The notes: generated by a model not told the origin, from the letters alone. A stretch of DNA of 64,000 nucleotides from Martinezella hainanensis (GCF_900094555.1 NZ_FMAC01000007.1:1-64000); one strand, 5' to 3'. Positions 43,424-52,657 are shown, numbered from the stretch's first letter. Made by a program: numbers and translations.

Positions 43424-44377
43424 ATGACCTCTACGGAACGGCTGCGTTTTGGTGTCGATCTTGTCACCTTTTTTCACCCCGGATTTTGGGGCGTAGAGGA
43501 TTATGATGGCATCATCGCGCTATCCCGCAGTGAGCCACGCGCCTTCTGGGACAAGATACTCGATGCCGTGCAGGCCTCCGGCGTCACCGGCGTGGAGCTG
43601 ACCTTCTCGCCCTTCAACTGGCAGGATGCGACGAAAACCTATGGTTCGGTCGAGAAGTTTGCCGATGAACTTTCCAGGCGCGGACTGACCCTGGCGAGCG
43701 GCTTCTTTGCCGAGCTCGAGGCCGCCGGCGATTTCACCGAGGCATCCGCTCAGGCCGCCATCATCGACAAGGCCGAAAAATACGCCGAGTTCCTCAAGGC
43801 CTGCGGCAGCGACATCATGGTCATCGGGGCGCCGCTTCGTCAGACGCTCGGCGCTCAGCCGACACGCTTCTTCGATTTCGAGCAGGCGCGCAAGATTGCC
43901 GATTTCCTCAACCGCCTCGGCGCTGCCCTCCATACCAAGGGTGTGCGGCTCGCCCTTCATACCGAAGCGCATTCGATCTTCGCAGCGGCACGCGATGTCG
44001 ATCTGCTGATGCTGCTGACCGATCCCGCCTATGTGCATATGTGCCCGGATACGGCGCATATCATCGTTGCCGGCTCCGATCCGCTGCAGCTTGTCGACCG
44101 GCACCACGAGCGCGTCATCATCGCTCATTGGAAGGATGCGCTGGGACCGATGCCGGCTGATACCGTGATCGACGAGCATATTCATGACCGCCATCGCCCC
44201 TATTTCTGCGGTTTCGGCCTTGGCCGGGTCGATTGGCCGGGCTGGGCCAGGCTGCTGCGTGACCGGGGATATGAAGGCTGGGCCATCCTCGAGCTCGACG
44301 CCGCACCCGATCCGGTCGGCGATATCGCCAACGGACTGACCCTCGTCAGACAGGCGCTTTTGCCGATTTACCGCTGA
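43424..44377 (+). CDS. Sugar phosphate isomerase/epimerase-like TIM-barrel protein
   Basis: A 317-residue AP_endonuc_2/xylose-isomerase-like TIM-barrel protein. The ATG at 43424 (MTSTERLRFGVDLVTFF) follows AGGAA and fits the family. The longer frame from 43337 would overlap the operator region. Metal-binding positions expected in the barrel are seen in GVELTFSPFNW, LALHTEAHS, MCPDTAHI and IIAHWKD. Members act as isomerases, epimerases, dehydratases or 3-keto-glycoside-processing enzymes. It is the first gene of an operon with a sugar ABC importer and a GMC oxidoreductase, so it probably processes the oxidised sugar. Confidence 0.85.
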   Translation: MTSTERLRFGVDLVTFFHPGFWGVEDYDGIIALSRSEPRAFWDKILDAVQASGVTGVELTFSPFNWQDATKTYGSVEKFADELSRRGLTLASGFFAELEAAGDFTEASAQAAIIDKAEKYAEFLKACGSDIMVIGAPLRQTLGAQPTRFFDFEQARKIADFLNRLGAALHTKGVRLALHTEAHSIFAAARDVDLLMLLTDPAYVHMCPDTAHIIVAGSDPLQLVDRHHERVIIAHWKDALGPMPADTVIDEHIHDRHRPYFCGFGLGRVDWPGWARLLRDRGYEGWAILELDAAPDPVGDIANGLTLVRQALLPIYR

Positions 44378-44399
44378 TACCAACGATCCGAAAACGAAT

Positions 44400-44417
44400 A
44401 GCCCCGCCAAGAGGGCT
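44400..44417 (+). terminator. Weak hairpin before the binding-protein gene
   Basis: AGCCC (44400-44404) and GGGCT (44413-44417) can pair around an 8-nt loop and are followed by TTCTT. It lies between the TIM-barrel gene and the binding-protein gene and could partly terminate or stabilise an mRNA end inside the operon. The stem is short, so this is tentative. Confidence 0.3.
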
Positions 44418-44436
44418 TTCTTGAAGAGGTGGAACA

Positions 44437-45669
44437 ATGAAAGACACAGTGAAAATGCTATTGATGGGAGCCACATTCGTTGCGGCCTCCATCTCTGCCC
44501 ATGCGGAAGACAAGCCGCAGGCCGAGGTTATGACCTCCTGGACCTCCGGCAGCGAGGCCGCCGCCCTCGGCGTCGTCAAACAGGAATTCGAAAAACGCGG
44601 TGGCGTCTGGAAAGACTCCTCCATTGCCGGTTTCGGAGCAGCTGATGCGGCTTTTCAGAACCGTTTGGTTGCGGGCGATCCGCCGACCGCCAAGCAGGCC
44701 GTGCTCGGCCTTGCCAATACTGATTTCGTCAGTCAGGGACTTATGAACCCGATCGATGATGTGGCGAAAGCCGGCAAATGGGCCGATGTCCTGCCGAAAT
44801 CGATCTACGACCTCATCTCCTACAACGGCAAGGTCTACCTCTCTCCGACCGGCGCCCATGGTGAGAGCTGGGTCTTTTACTCCAAGGATGCCTTCGCCAA
44901 GGCCGGTGTCGGCGACGAGCCGAAGAGCTGGGACGAATTCTTCGCAGCACTGGACAAGCTGAAAGCCGCCGGCATTCAGCCCGTCGCCTGGGGTGGCCAA
45001 TCCTGGCAGGAGTCCAAGGTCTTCAACATGATCCTGCTGACCCAGGTCGGCATTGACGGTTTCCTCAAGATCTATGTCGACAAGGACAAGGGTGACGCAT
45101 CGACGGAAGGCGTGAAGAGGACGCTGGATATTCTCGGCAAGCTGCGCGCCTATGTCGACGAAGGTGCCGCGGGCCGCAACTGGAACGACGCGACCGCCAT
45201 GGTCATCACCGGAAAGGCCGGCGTGCAATTCATGGGTGACTGGGCCAAGGGCGAATTCGTTGCCGCCGGCAAGGAACTGGGCAAGGATTATGGCTGCATG
45301 CTAGCGCCGCAATCGCCCGGCATGGTCTATGTCGCCGACTCCTTCTCCTTCCCGAAGATCGCCGATGCAGCCGCGCAAAAGGGCCAGACCCTGCTTGCGG
45401 AGGTCGCCATGGACCCGACCGTGCAGGTCGAGTTCTCGCTGAAGAAGGGCTCGGTGCCGATGCGCACCGACGTCGACAAATCGAAGCTCGACATCTGCGC
45501 GCAAAAAGGCCTCGAGCTGATGAGCGCCGGCAAGATCGTGCCGGATCAGGCCTTGATCCTCTCGCCGCAACAGGCCGGCGCCCTCAACGACTTCGTCGAC
45601 GAGTTCTGGACCAATCCGTCCGAAGATAGTGCCTCCGGTGCGGAGAAGTTCTTCGCGATCTTCGAATAG
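44437..45669 (+). CDS. Sugar ABC transporter substrate-binding protein
   Basis: A 410-residue SBP_bac_1 protein with a signal peptide (MKDTVKMLLMGATFVAASIS, cleavage after AHA). AGAGGTGG lies before the ATG. Typical segments are EVMTSWTSGSEAAALGVVKQEFEKRGG and FNMILLTQVG. It captures a sugar in the periplasm for the permeases that follow. The class resembles glucose/mannose-type and multiple-sugar binding proteins of rhizobia; the ligand is not known. Confidence 0.92.
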   Translation: MKDTVKMLLMGATFVAASISAHAEDKPQAEVMTSWTSGSEAAALGVVKQEFEKRGGVWKDSSIAGFGAADAAFQNRLVAGDPPTAKQAVLGLANTDFVSQGLMNPIDDVAKAGKWADVLPKSIYDLISYNGKVYLSPTGAHGESWVFYSKDAFAKAGVGDEPKSWDEFFAALDKLKAAGIQPVAWGGQSWQESKVFNMILLTQVGIDGFLKIYVDKDKGDASTEGVKRTLDILGKLRAYVDEGAAGRNWNDATAMVITGKAGVQFMGDWAKGEFVAAGKELGKDYGCMLAPQSPGMVYVADSFSFPKIADAAAQKGQTLLAEVAMDPTVQVEFSLKKGSVPMRTDVDKSKLDICAQKGLELMSAGKIVPDQALILSPQQAGALNDFVDEFWTNPSEDSASGAEKFFAIFE

Positions 45670-45739
45670 GCCTTCGAGCGAGCCGATCGCCGAGCTCCTT
45701 GTCGATCGGCTCCGCCCATTTTCTCGAGAAAGTTTGCTG

Positions 45740-46627
45740 ATGCAAGCCAAGCGCAGACGTCCCCTTGCTGCGACCTTCGCCCTGTTGCCGACCTGGATTG
45801 CCGCGATCTTCGTCTATATCGGCACCATGGTCTGGTCGGTGCGCCTGTCTTTCACGGATTCGACCATCTTCCCGTCGTCCAACTATGTCGGCTTTGCCCA
45901 ATATGCCAAACTGTTCCGGACGTCGCGATGGCTCGCATCCCTGGAAAACGTGCTGATCTTCGGCGTACTTTACGTTGCCGGCTGCCTGGCGCTGGGCTTC
46001 GTGCTCGCCGCGGCGCTCGATCGCAAGGTTCGCTTCGAAAGCGTGTTTCGCACCATCTTCCTCTATCCCTATGCCATGTCCTTCGTGGTCACCGGCCTCA
46101 TCTGGCAGTGGATGCTGAATCCGACCTTCGGCATTCAGGCGACGGTCAGGGCGCTCGGCTGGCAGAGCTTTGTCTTCGACTGGATCGTCAATCGCGACAT
46201 GGCGATCTACACGGTGGTCTTTGCCGGTGTCTGGCAGGGTGCTGGCCTCGTCATGGTCATTGCTCTCTCCGGCATGCGCGGGATCGGCGAGGAGCAATGG
46301 AAGGCGGCGCAGATCGACGGTATTCCGATCTGGCGCATCTATACCTCGATCATCCTGCCGCAGCTTGGGCCGGCGCTTGCCGCATCGGGCATGCTGCTCT
46401 CCATGGGCGTGATCAAGACCTATGACCTCATCGTCGCACAGACCGGTGGCGGCCCCGGCTATGCGACCGAAGTGCCGGCAAAATTCATCATGGACAATCT
46501 CTTCGAGCGCCAGAACCTCGGCCTTGCGAGCGCCGGCGCCACCGTGCTCGTGCTCTCGGTGGTCATGGCCGTCGCGCCGTTTCGCTATGCGCTCCACATG
46601 CGCGCCAGAAGAAGGGGAGCACATTGA
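45740..46627 (+). CDS. Sugar ABC transporter permease (MalF type)
   Basis: A 295-residue permease with six membrane segments; the start ATG at 45740 gives MQAKRRRPLAATFALLPTW. The EAA loop reads QWKAAQIDGIPIWRIYTSIILPQLGPA (about residues 192-218). It follows the binding-protein gene by 70 bp and overlaps the next permease by one base (TGATG). Confidence 0.92.
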   Translation: MQAKRRRPLAATFALLPTWIAAIFVYIGTMVWSVRLSFTDSTIFPSSNYVGFAQYAKLFRTSRWLASLENVLIFGVLYVAGCLALGFVLAAALDRKVRFESVFRTIFLYPYAMSFVVTGLIWQWMLNPTFGIQATVRALGWQSFVFDWIVNRDMAIYTVVFAGVWQGAGLVMVIALSGMRGIGEEQWKAAQIDGIPIWRIYTSIILPQLGPALAASGMLLSMGVIKTYDLIVAQTGGGPGYATEVPAKFIMDNLFERQNLGLASAGATVLVLSVVMAVAPFRYALHMRARRRGAH

Positions 46628-47511
46628 TGGCGGCTCTTCATCCCCGCGGCCCCAAGCCATCACGGCTGACGGCAGGCCAGATCGGGCTCTATGCCTTCCT
46701 CATCCTGTCAGCACTGTTCTTCCTGTTGCCGCTCTATACGATGCTCGTCACATCGCTGAAGACAATGGAAGAGATCCGTCAGGGCCGCATCTTCGCCTGG
46801 CCCGATACCATCGATTTCGAAGCCTGGAAGACCGCCTGGTCGGGAGCCTGCATGGGCACGCAGTGCCTGGGCGTGCGCGTCGGCTTCTGGAATTCGGTCA
46901 AGATCACCGTGCCGGCCGTGGCGATTTCCGTCTTCATCGGCGCGATCAACGGCTATGCCCTCTCCTTCTGGCGGCCGAGAGGCTCGAACCTGCTGTTCGG
47001 GCTTCTGATGGCCGGCGGTCTTATCCCCTACCAGATTTTCCTCTATCCGCTGGTGCGGCTGCTCGCCAATCTGAGCCTTTATAATTCGGTCGCAGGCGTG
47101 GTTCTCGTTCACGTGATCTTCGGCCTGCCGCTGGTGACGCTGCTGTTCCGCAACTACTTCGTCGCCATTCCCGAGGAGCTCTGCAAGGCAGCGCGCGTCG
47201 ACGGCGCCGGTTTCTGGCGAATCTTCCTCGAGATCATGCTGCCCATGTCTGTGCCCATGATCGTCGTTGCCTCCATTTTCCAGTTTACCGGCATCTGGAA
47301 CGACTTCCTGATCGGTCTGGTCTTTGCCGGACGGGACAATCTGCCGATGACGGTGCAGCTCAACAACATCGTCAACACCACCATGGGCGAGCGCGCCTAT
47401 AATGTGAACATGGCTGCCACCATCCTGACAGCCGTCGTTCCGCTCGCCATCTATTTCTTCTCCGGCCGCTGGTTCCTGCGTGGTGTCGCCGCCGGCGCCG
47501 TCAAGGGGTAA
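46627..47511 (+). CDS. Sugar ABC transporter permease (MalG type)
   Basis: A 294-residue permease with six membrane segments and the EAA loop CKAARVDGAGFWRIFLEIMLPMSVP (about residues 186-210). The ATG at 46627 is used; a TTG directly before it is less likely. It pairs with the MalF-type protein, and the ATPase gene starts 4 bp after its stop. Confidence 0.92.
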   Translation: MAALHPRGPKPSRLTAGQIGLYAFLILSALFFLLPLYTMLVTSLKTMEEIRQGRIFAWPDTIDFEAWKTAWSGACMGTQCLGVRVGFWNSVKITVPAVAISVFIGAINGYALSFWRPRGSNLLFGLLMAGGLIPYQIFLYPLVRLLANLSLYNSVAGVVLVHVIFGLPLVTLLFRNYFVAIPEELCKAARVDGAGFWRIFLEIMLPMSVPMIVVASIFQFTGIWNDFLIGLVFAGRDNLPMTVQLNNIVNTTMGERAYNVNMAATILTAVVPLAIYFFSGRWFLRGVAAGAVKG

Positions 47512-47515
47512 CGCC

Positions 47516-48598
47516 ATGCAGCCTGCCGTCTCGGTCAAGGATCTCAAGATCGCCTATGGCGATCACACCGTCATCGACAAGATGTCGATCGATATCGCCC
47601 CGCGCGAATTCCTCGTGCTGCTCGGACCTTCCGGCTGCGGGAAATCAACCCTGCTCAACTCCATTGCCGGCCTGCAGGACATCAGCGACGGCGAAATCTG
47701 GATATCGGACAAGAACGTCACCTGGGCCGAACCGAAGGATCGCGGCATCGGCATGGTCTTCCAATCCTATGCGCTCTATCCCCGCATGTCCGTGCGCAAG
47801 AACCTGTCCTTCGGGCTGCGCGTGGCGGGTCTTCCCAAGGCCGAGATCGAGGCGCGCATCGCCCGCACCGCTTCGCTTCTCCATCTCGACAAGCTGCTTG
47901 ATCGCCGCCCTTCGGAACTGTCGGGTGGCCAGCGCCAGCGCGTCGCCATCGGCCGCGCCCTGGTGCGCGAGGTCAACGTCTTCCTGTTCGACGAACCGCT
48001 CTCCAATCTCGACGCCAAGCTGCGCAATGAGCTGCGCGTCGAGATCAAGAAGCTGCATCAGAGCCTCGGCAACACGATGATCTATGTCACGCATGATCAG
48101 GTAGAGGCGCTTACCCTTGCCGATCGCATCGCCATCATGAAGGACGGCGTGATCCAGCAGCTTGCCAGCCCATCCGAGATCTACCATCGCCCGGCCAATC
48201 TCTTCGTCGCCGGCTTCATCGGGGCGCCGGCGATGAATTTCATCAAGGGCGAGATTGTCTTGAAAGCGGACGCACCCGTCTTCGAAAGCAACGGACTTTC
48301 CATCGATCTCGCCGGCTATCCTTTTCTGGCAGCCATCAAGCCAGGCTCGGTCACCCTCGGCATTCGCCCCGAACATATCGTTCCGGATCGGGAGGTGGGA
48401 TCTTTGCCAACCATTGCGGGCCTCGTTTCGGTGATCGAGCCGATGGGCGCTGACACCGTCGTCTGGTTCGACTGGGCCGGACAAAGTCTTTCCTACCGCA
48501 TCATGGGCGACACTACGCTTCTGCCAGGCGCAAGAATCTCGCCCGGCATCGATATCACCAAGGCCTCCCTCTTCGGCGCCGACGGCGTCCGTCTCTGA
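47516..48598 (+). CDS. Sugar ABC transporter ATP-binding protein (UgpC/MalK type)
   Basis: A 360-residue ATPase starting MQPAVSVKDLKIAYG at 47516. Walker A GPSGCGKST (about 40-48), LSGGQRQRVAIGRA and FLFDEPLSNLDAKL are present, with the MalK-type C-terminal regulatory domain (TLGIRPEHI). It completes the importer in this operon and lies 17 bp ahead of the GMC oxidoreductase. Confidence 0.93.
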   Translation: MQPAVSVKDLKIAYGDHTVIDKMSIDIAPREFLVLLGPSGCGKSTLLNSIAGLQDISDGEIWISDKNVTWAEPKDRGIGMVFQSYALYPRMSVRKNLSFGLRVAGLPKAEIEARIARTASLLHLDKLLDRRPSELSGGQRQRVAIGRALVREVNVFLFDEPLSNLDAKLRNELRVEIKKLHQSLGNTMIYVTHDQVEALTLADRIAIMKDGVIQQLASPSEIYHRPANLFVAGFIGAPAMNFIKGEIVLKADAPVFESNGLSIDLAGYPFLAAIKPGSVTLGIRPEHIVPDREVGSLPTIAGLVSVIEPMGADTVVWFDWAGQSLSYRIMGDTTLLPGARISPGIDITKASLFGADGVRL

Positions 48599-48615
48599 AA
48601 TATACGGAAAAATCT

Positions 48616-50268
48616 ATGTCTCAGACTACCTACGACGCGCTGGTGATCGGCTCCGGCGCCGCCGGCTCCTTTGCCGCCAGGGAATTGACCGCCCAAGGAC
48701 TGTCGGTATTGCTCCTCGAAGCCGGTCCCGCGGTGACGCAGAAGGATTTCGATCCGAACCGCAAGAAGGCACCAGCAAGCAGCATCAATATCTGGGAACG
48801 CGCGCGTGCCACGCTCAAGGGTCAGCCCATCCAGGCCCGCGCCGCCTTCTTTACCGAACGCTTCAGCCATTTCTTCGTCAATGATCGCAAGAACCCCTAT
48901 ACGACCCCCAAGGATGCACCTTTCCTGTGGATACGCGGCCGGCAGGGCGGCGGCCGCCTGCACAGTTTCGGCCGGGTGCTGCTGCGCTGGACGGACGATG
49001 ATTTCAAGATCCGCTCGAAGACCGGCAAGGGCGAGGACTGGCCGGTTTCCTACGATGACCTCGCTCCCTACTATGCCGAGGTCGAATCCAGCCTCGGGCT
49101 CTATGGCAATGAGGATGGCGTGGAGACATTGCCCGACGGCGTCTATGCGCATCCGGCAAAGCTCACCCCTGCGGAAGAGGTTTTCAAGAGCGAAGTCGAA
49201 GGACGCTGGCCGAAGCGGCACGTCGTTTCCTGGCGCTATATCGCCCCCGATGCGGAGCGCACGCCGAAACCCCTGCGTGAAGCGTTGGCGACCGGGCGGC
49301 TGACGATCCGCCATGATGCCATCGTGCGCCGCATCACCACCGACGATGCCGGCGGCCGAGCGACGGGAGCGGAGTTCATCGATCGCATCACCGGCAAGGT
49401 CGAGACCGCGCATGCGGCCCTCGTCGTGCTCTCCGCATCGCCGATCGAAAGCGTGCGGCTGCTTCTCAACTCCGCCAGCAATCGCCATCCCCACGGGCTC
49501 GCCAACAGCTCGGGCGCGCTCGGGCGCTATTTCATGGACCAGCTGCCTTGCCTGGCCTTCGGCTCGTTTGCGAAGGCAAGCGGCTGGGCAGTCGACGATT
49601 CCGCGCCGACGGATCCTTTCTACAATCCATCCGGCGGCATCTTCGTCCCGCGCTTTGGAGAAGGCGACGCGGGTCGCGACGATTTCGACTATCAGGGAAG
49701 CATCGGCCGGGCACCGACGCCGGATGACGAGCCCTCACGGCTTGCCTTCTTCGGCTTCGGCCGCATGCTGCCCTATGCCGACAATCGCATCACGCTCGAT
49801 GCAAGGCGCAAGGATGCCTGGGGGATTCCCGTGCCCCATATTCGATGTGTCATGGGCGAGGAGGAACATGTCCTTTTGCGCCGGCAGGAAGAAGTGCTGA
49901 TCGACATGGTGCGTGGCGTCGGCGGCGAGCTGGAATTCATCGGCTCCCCCACTGGCCTCAGAGAAATGGGCCGCGGCGCCTTCCCCGATGCCGATCCGTT
50001 CAGCCGCTTCATGTTCCGCACGTGGTTCCGCAAGACCATGTGCATGGGCGCCGCCATCCATGAAACCGGCGGCGCGCGCATGGGGACATCGAACAAGGAC
50101 TCCGTCCTCAATGCCTATAATCAAAGCTGGGATATTCCCAACCTCATCGTGGCGGATGCCTCCGCCTTTCCGGGCAGCGGCATTGCCGGTACCACGCTGA
50201 CGGTGATGGCCCTGACCATCCGCGCCTGCAGGAACATTGCCGACCAATATCGCGCCGGGCAGCTATGA
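48616..50268 (+). CDS. GMC-family FAD-dependent sugar oxidoreductase
   Basis: A 550-residue flavoprotein. The FAD-binding motif VIGSGAAGSFAARELTAQG (about 9-27) opens the protein. The GMC C-terminal domain has MCMGAAIHETGGARMGTS (conserved His about 486) and ADASAFPGSGIAGTTLTVMALTIRA. No Tat or Sec signal is seen, so it works in the cytoplasm. Related rhizobial enzymes oxidise glucosides or polyols, for example at C3. It is the last gene of the LacI-controlled sugar operon. Combined with the TIM-barrel protein it suggests oxidation of an imported sugar followed by rearrangement or cleavage. This functional link is inferred. Confidence 0.9.
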   Translation: MSQTTYDALVIGSGAAGSFAARELTAQGLSVLLLEAGPAVTQKDFDPNRKKAPASSINIWERARATLKGQPIQARAAFFTERFSHFFVNDRKNPYTTPKDAPFLWIRGRQGGGRLHSFGRVLLRWTDDDFKIRSKTGKGEDWPVSYDDLAPYYAEVESSLGLYGNEDGVETLPDGVYAHPAKLTPAEEVFKSEVEGRWPKRHVVSWRYIAPDAERTPKPLREALATGRLTIRHDAIVRRITTDDAGGRATGAEFIDRITGKVETAHAALVVLSASPIESVRLLLNSASNRHPHGLANSSGALGRYFMDQLPCLAFGSFAKASGWAVDDSAPTDPFYNPSGGIFVPRFGEGDAGRDDFDYQGSIGRAPTPDDEPSRLAFFGFGRMLPYADNRITLDARRKDAWGIPVPHIRCVMGEEEHVLLRRQEEVLIDMVRGVGGELEFIGSPTGLREMGRGAFPDADPFSRFMFRTWFRKTMCMGAAIHETGGARMGTSNKDSVLNAYNQSWDIPNLIVADASAFPGSGIAGTTLTVMALTIRACRNIADQYRAGQL

Positions 50269-50725
50269 TTGCGCCCGGTCGGATTGAACACGCTCATGTC
50301 TCCGCTCGGCCCCCAGTCTGGATATTGAGGGCTTGCCGCGATCCATCATATCCACCTCCTGCACGGCCTTCGCAGTTTCGCCACCCGCCAGAAATAGATT
50401 GGCTTTGTCACCTTGCCGCTATAAAAGTCGTGCATATCTTCTTGTATGGTCGGCTGCGTCGGATGACTGTGCAATACGGCGCGATAGCTTCGGCCATGAG
50501 TTTGCGGCTCCGAGAACCGAAAAAACTCCCGCGGAAATAGCTTGAAAAACTAGAATGTCTTTCGCGAATTGCAGGGAAATCAGGCTCTAGCGCGTAAAGC
50601 CATTAAAAGCGCACAATCCCCCCTCGCCACGAAGCGTTGAAAACCGCTTCTCGCGGCCCGCATCCGGAGGAGATGCGGGCAAGCCCCATGATTTGACGAG
50701 CGTCGGGAACGCTTAGGGAGGAATA
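50269..50725. other. Gene-free leader region before the purine permease
   Basis: A 457-bp stretch with no convincing coding frame. The first ~300 bp have no obvious feature beyond scattered promoter-like AT patches such as CTATAAAA near 50420. The last ~95 bp carry three successive hairpins described separately. A strong Shine-Dalgarno, AGGGAGGA, lies just ahead of the ATG at 50726. Confidence 0.5.
50631..50713 (+). promoter_or_regulatory. Hairpin-rich 5' leader, possible RNA regulator
   Basis: Three consecutive stem-loops precede the purine permease gene: GAAGCG/CGCTTC (50631-50636, 50645-50650), a strong GCCCGCATC/GATGCGGGC stem (50656-50664, 50672-50680) with loop CGGAGGA, and AGCGT/ACGCT near 50699-50713. 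None is followed by a T-run, so these are not simple terminators. The loop of the middle hairpin contains a Shine-Dalgarno-like GGAGGA. A purine- or xanthine-responsive leader is plausible for a purine permease in a proteobacterium, but no known riboswitch consensus was matched. Confidence 0.4.
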
Positions 50726-52018
50726 ATGCTTGAACGACTTTTCAAACTGAGTGAGCACGGCACGTCCGTGCGCACCGAGCTCATCGCAGGCGTAACGACA
50801 TTCCTGACGATGTCCTACATCATCTTCGTCAATCCGGACATTCTGTCGACGACGGGCATGGATCGCAATGCCGTCTTTGTCGCGACCTGTCTCGCAGCCG
50901 CATTGGGCTCGATCGTTATGGGCCTTGTCGCCAATTGGCCGATCGGCATGGCGCCGGGCATGGGGCTCAATGCCTTCTTCGCCTTCACTGTGGTCGCAGC
51001 CCTCGGCTTTACGTGGCAGCAGGCGCTCGGCGCCGTCTTCATTTCCGGCTGCATTTTCGTCCTCTTGACGGTCACCGGCGTACGCAGCTGGCTGATTGCC
51101 GGCATCCCGCATTCGCTGAGAAGCGCGATCGCGGCTGGTATCGGCCTCTTCCTGGCGATCATCGCTCTCAAGAGTGCTGGCATCGTCGTCGCCAACAAGG
51201 CAACGCTTGTCGGTCTCGGAGACCTGAAGCAGACCGGCCCTCTTCTCGCAATTCTCGGTTTCTTCATCATCGCCGTTCTGGATGCGTTGAAGGTAAGAGG
51301 TTCGATCCTCATTGGCATTCTCGCCGTCACCATTCTCTCCTGGATCTTCGGCGTCAGCCAGTTCCACGGCATCGTTTCGGCACCGCCATCCATCATGCCG
51401 ACCTTCCTGCAGCTCGATATCGTCGGCGCCCTCCATGGCGGCCTGGTCCACATCATCCTTGTCTTCGTGCTCGTCGAAGTCTTCGACGCCACCGGCACGC
51501 TGATCGGTATCGCCAAGCGCGCGAACCTGATCCAGGAAGGAAAGCCGAACCGGTTGAGCAGGGCCCTGCTTGCCGACAGCGCCGCCATTGTCGCCGGCTC
51601 GCTGATGGGCACCAGCAGCACGACGGCCTTCGTCGAAAGCGCGTCAGGCGTTCAGGCTGGCGGCCGTACGGGCCTGACGGCAATCACGATCGCCGTACTC
51701 TTCATCGCGGCCCTCTTCTTCTCGCCGCTTGCAGCCTCCGTTCCCGCCTATGCGACCGCTCCGGCGCTGCTCTACGTCGCCGGCCTGATGATGCGCGAGC
51801 TGACCGAGATCGAATGGGATGACCTGACCGAGGCTGCACCGGCGGCAATCACGGCGCTTGCAATGCCCTTCACCTACTCGATCGCCAACGGCCTTGCCTT
51901 CGGCTTCATCACCTATGTCGCCGTGAAGGTCTTCACCGGCCGCTGGTCGATGCTGCATCCGGCAACGCAGATCGTCGCCGCCCTGTTCGTCGTGCGCTTC
52001 GCCTTCTTCGCAGACTAG
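50726..52018 (+). CDS. Purine (guanine/hypoxanthine) permease, AzgA-type NCS2 family
   Basis: A 430-residue permease with about 12-14 membrane segments. It matches the AzgA-like branch of NCS2 transporters: LIAGVTTFLTMSYIIFVNP (about 20-38), GMAPGMGLNAFFAFTVV (about 76-92), VLVEVFDATGTLIGIA (about 250) and SLMGTSSTTAFVESASG (about 292-308). It imports guanine, hypoxanthine or adenine by proton symport. It leads into a purine-catabolism region (xdhABC, puuD, guaD) and is followed by two terminators. A hairpin-rich leader lies directly upstream. Confidence 0.92.
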   Translation: MLERLFKLSEHGTSVRTELIAGVTTFLTMSYIIFVNPDILSTTGMDRNAVFVATCLAAALGSIVMGLVANWPIGMAPGMGLNAFFAFTVVAALGFTWQQALGAVFISGCIFVLLTVTGVRSWLIAGIPHSLRSAIAAGIGLFLAIIALKSAGIVVANKATLVGLGDLKQTGPLLAILGFFIIAVLDALKVRGSILIGILAVTILSWIFGVSQFHGIVSAPPSIMPTFLQLDIVGALHGGLVHIILVFVLVEVFDATGTLIGIAKRANLIQEGKPNRLSRALLADSAAIVAGSLMGTSSTTAFVESASGVQAGGRTGLTAITIAVLFIAALFFSPLAASVPAYATAPALLYVAGLMMRELTEIEWDDLTEAAPAAITALAMPFTYSIANGLAFGFITYVAVKVFTGRWSMLHPATQIVAALFVVRFAFFAD

Positions 52019-52037
52019 CAGCGGTCTAAATTCAAGG

Positions 52038-52069
52038 CCGGGTCATTCGCTCGAATGACCCGGTCTTTT
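52038..52069 (+). terminator. Rho-independent terminator after the purine permease
   Basis: Perfect 11-bp arms CCGGGTCATTC (52038-52048) and GAATGACCCGG (52053-52063) around a GCTC loop are followed by TCTTTT. It lies 20 bp after the permease stop, a textbook intrinsic terminator. Confidence 0.92.
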
Positions 52070-52117
52070 GACGTTTCGCAAGACTATAGAAAACGGGAAC
52101 TCGCGCTAACAAAATAA

Positions 52118-52146
52118 GGGGCGTTGCGATGGCAGCGCCCCTTTTT
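52118..52146. terminator. Bidirectional terminator between purine permease and allA
   Basis: GGGGCGTTGC (52118-52127) pairs with GCAGCGCCCC (52132-52141) through one G-U pair, around a GATG loop. TTTTT follows on the plus strand, and on the minus strand the stem is followed by TTATTTT. It can therefore end transcription both from the permease and from allA, which converge here. Confidence 0.85.
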
Positions 52147-52171
52147 GACATTCGGATCGTTCTTTACCGAG

Positions 52172-52657
52172 TTAGCGGATCAGGAATGTCTCTTCATAGA
52201 AATGTTCCTCGAGATTGACGCCCTTGCCGCCGCGATCGACGACGATGAAGTCGGAGACGCCATCAAGGGGTGTCAGAATGCCATGCCAGACGTTGCGCCA
52301 GATGTTGACGCCCTGCCCGGGGCTGGTGCGGAAGGCCACGGGCTCGCTCGGCCCATTGTCCGTCTGGTGCGCCGCAACGACGAGGAACGGATGGCTGGAC
52401 AGCGGAACGAAGGCCTGACTGCCGAGAGGATGCCGCTCCACCATCCTTAGCTCCAGCGGCAACGCATAGGGTTCGCCACGCAGCCAGCTGATCATCGTTC
52501 GTGCCTCTTCTCCGATCGCTTCGATCTTCGCGAGGTCGTGATAACGGGTGCATTTGCCCGCATTGATGGGATAGCTGTGTGCGCCTTCCATCTCGATCAC
52601 GTCGCCAAAAGGGGCGAATGCGGCTCTGGTCAGCGGCTGAATTTCGATTACTTTCAT
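52172..52657 (-). CDS. allA: Ureidoglycolate lyase
   Basis: A 161-residue cupin-fold enzyme that splits ureidoglycolate to glyoxylate and urea, a late step of purine breakdown. Family segments are IEIQPLTRAAFAPFGDVIE at the N-terminus, ERHPLGSQAFVPL, FLVVAAH and WRNVWHGILTPLDGVSDFIVVDR towards the end. Length and motif order match AllA. It converges on the purine permease. Its upstream region (52658 onwards) lacks the allantoinase or decarboxylase gene often found near it in rhizobia. The glyoxylate formed can enter the gcl step encoded at the right end of the window. Confidence 0.93.
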   Translation of the reverse strand: MKVIEIQPLTRAAFAPFGDVIEMEGAHSYPINAGKCTRYHDLAKIEAIGEEARTMISWLRGEPYALPLELRMVERHPLGSQAFVPLSSHPFLVVAAHQTDNGPSEPVAFRTSPGQGVNIWRNVWHGILTPLDGVSDFIVVDRGGKGVNLEEHFYEETFLIR

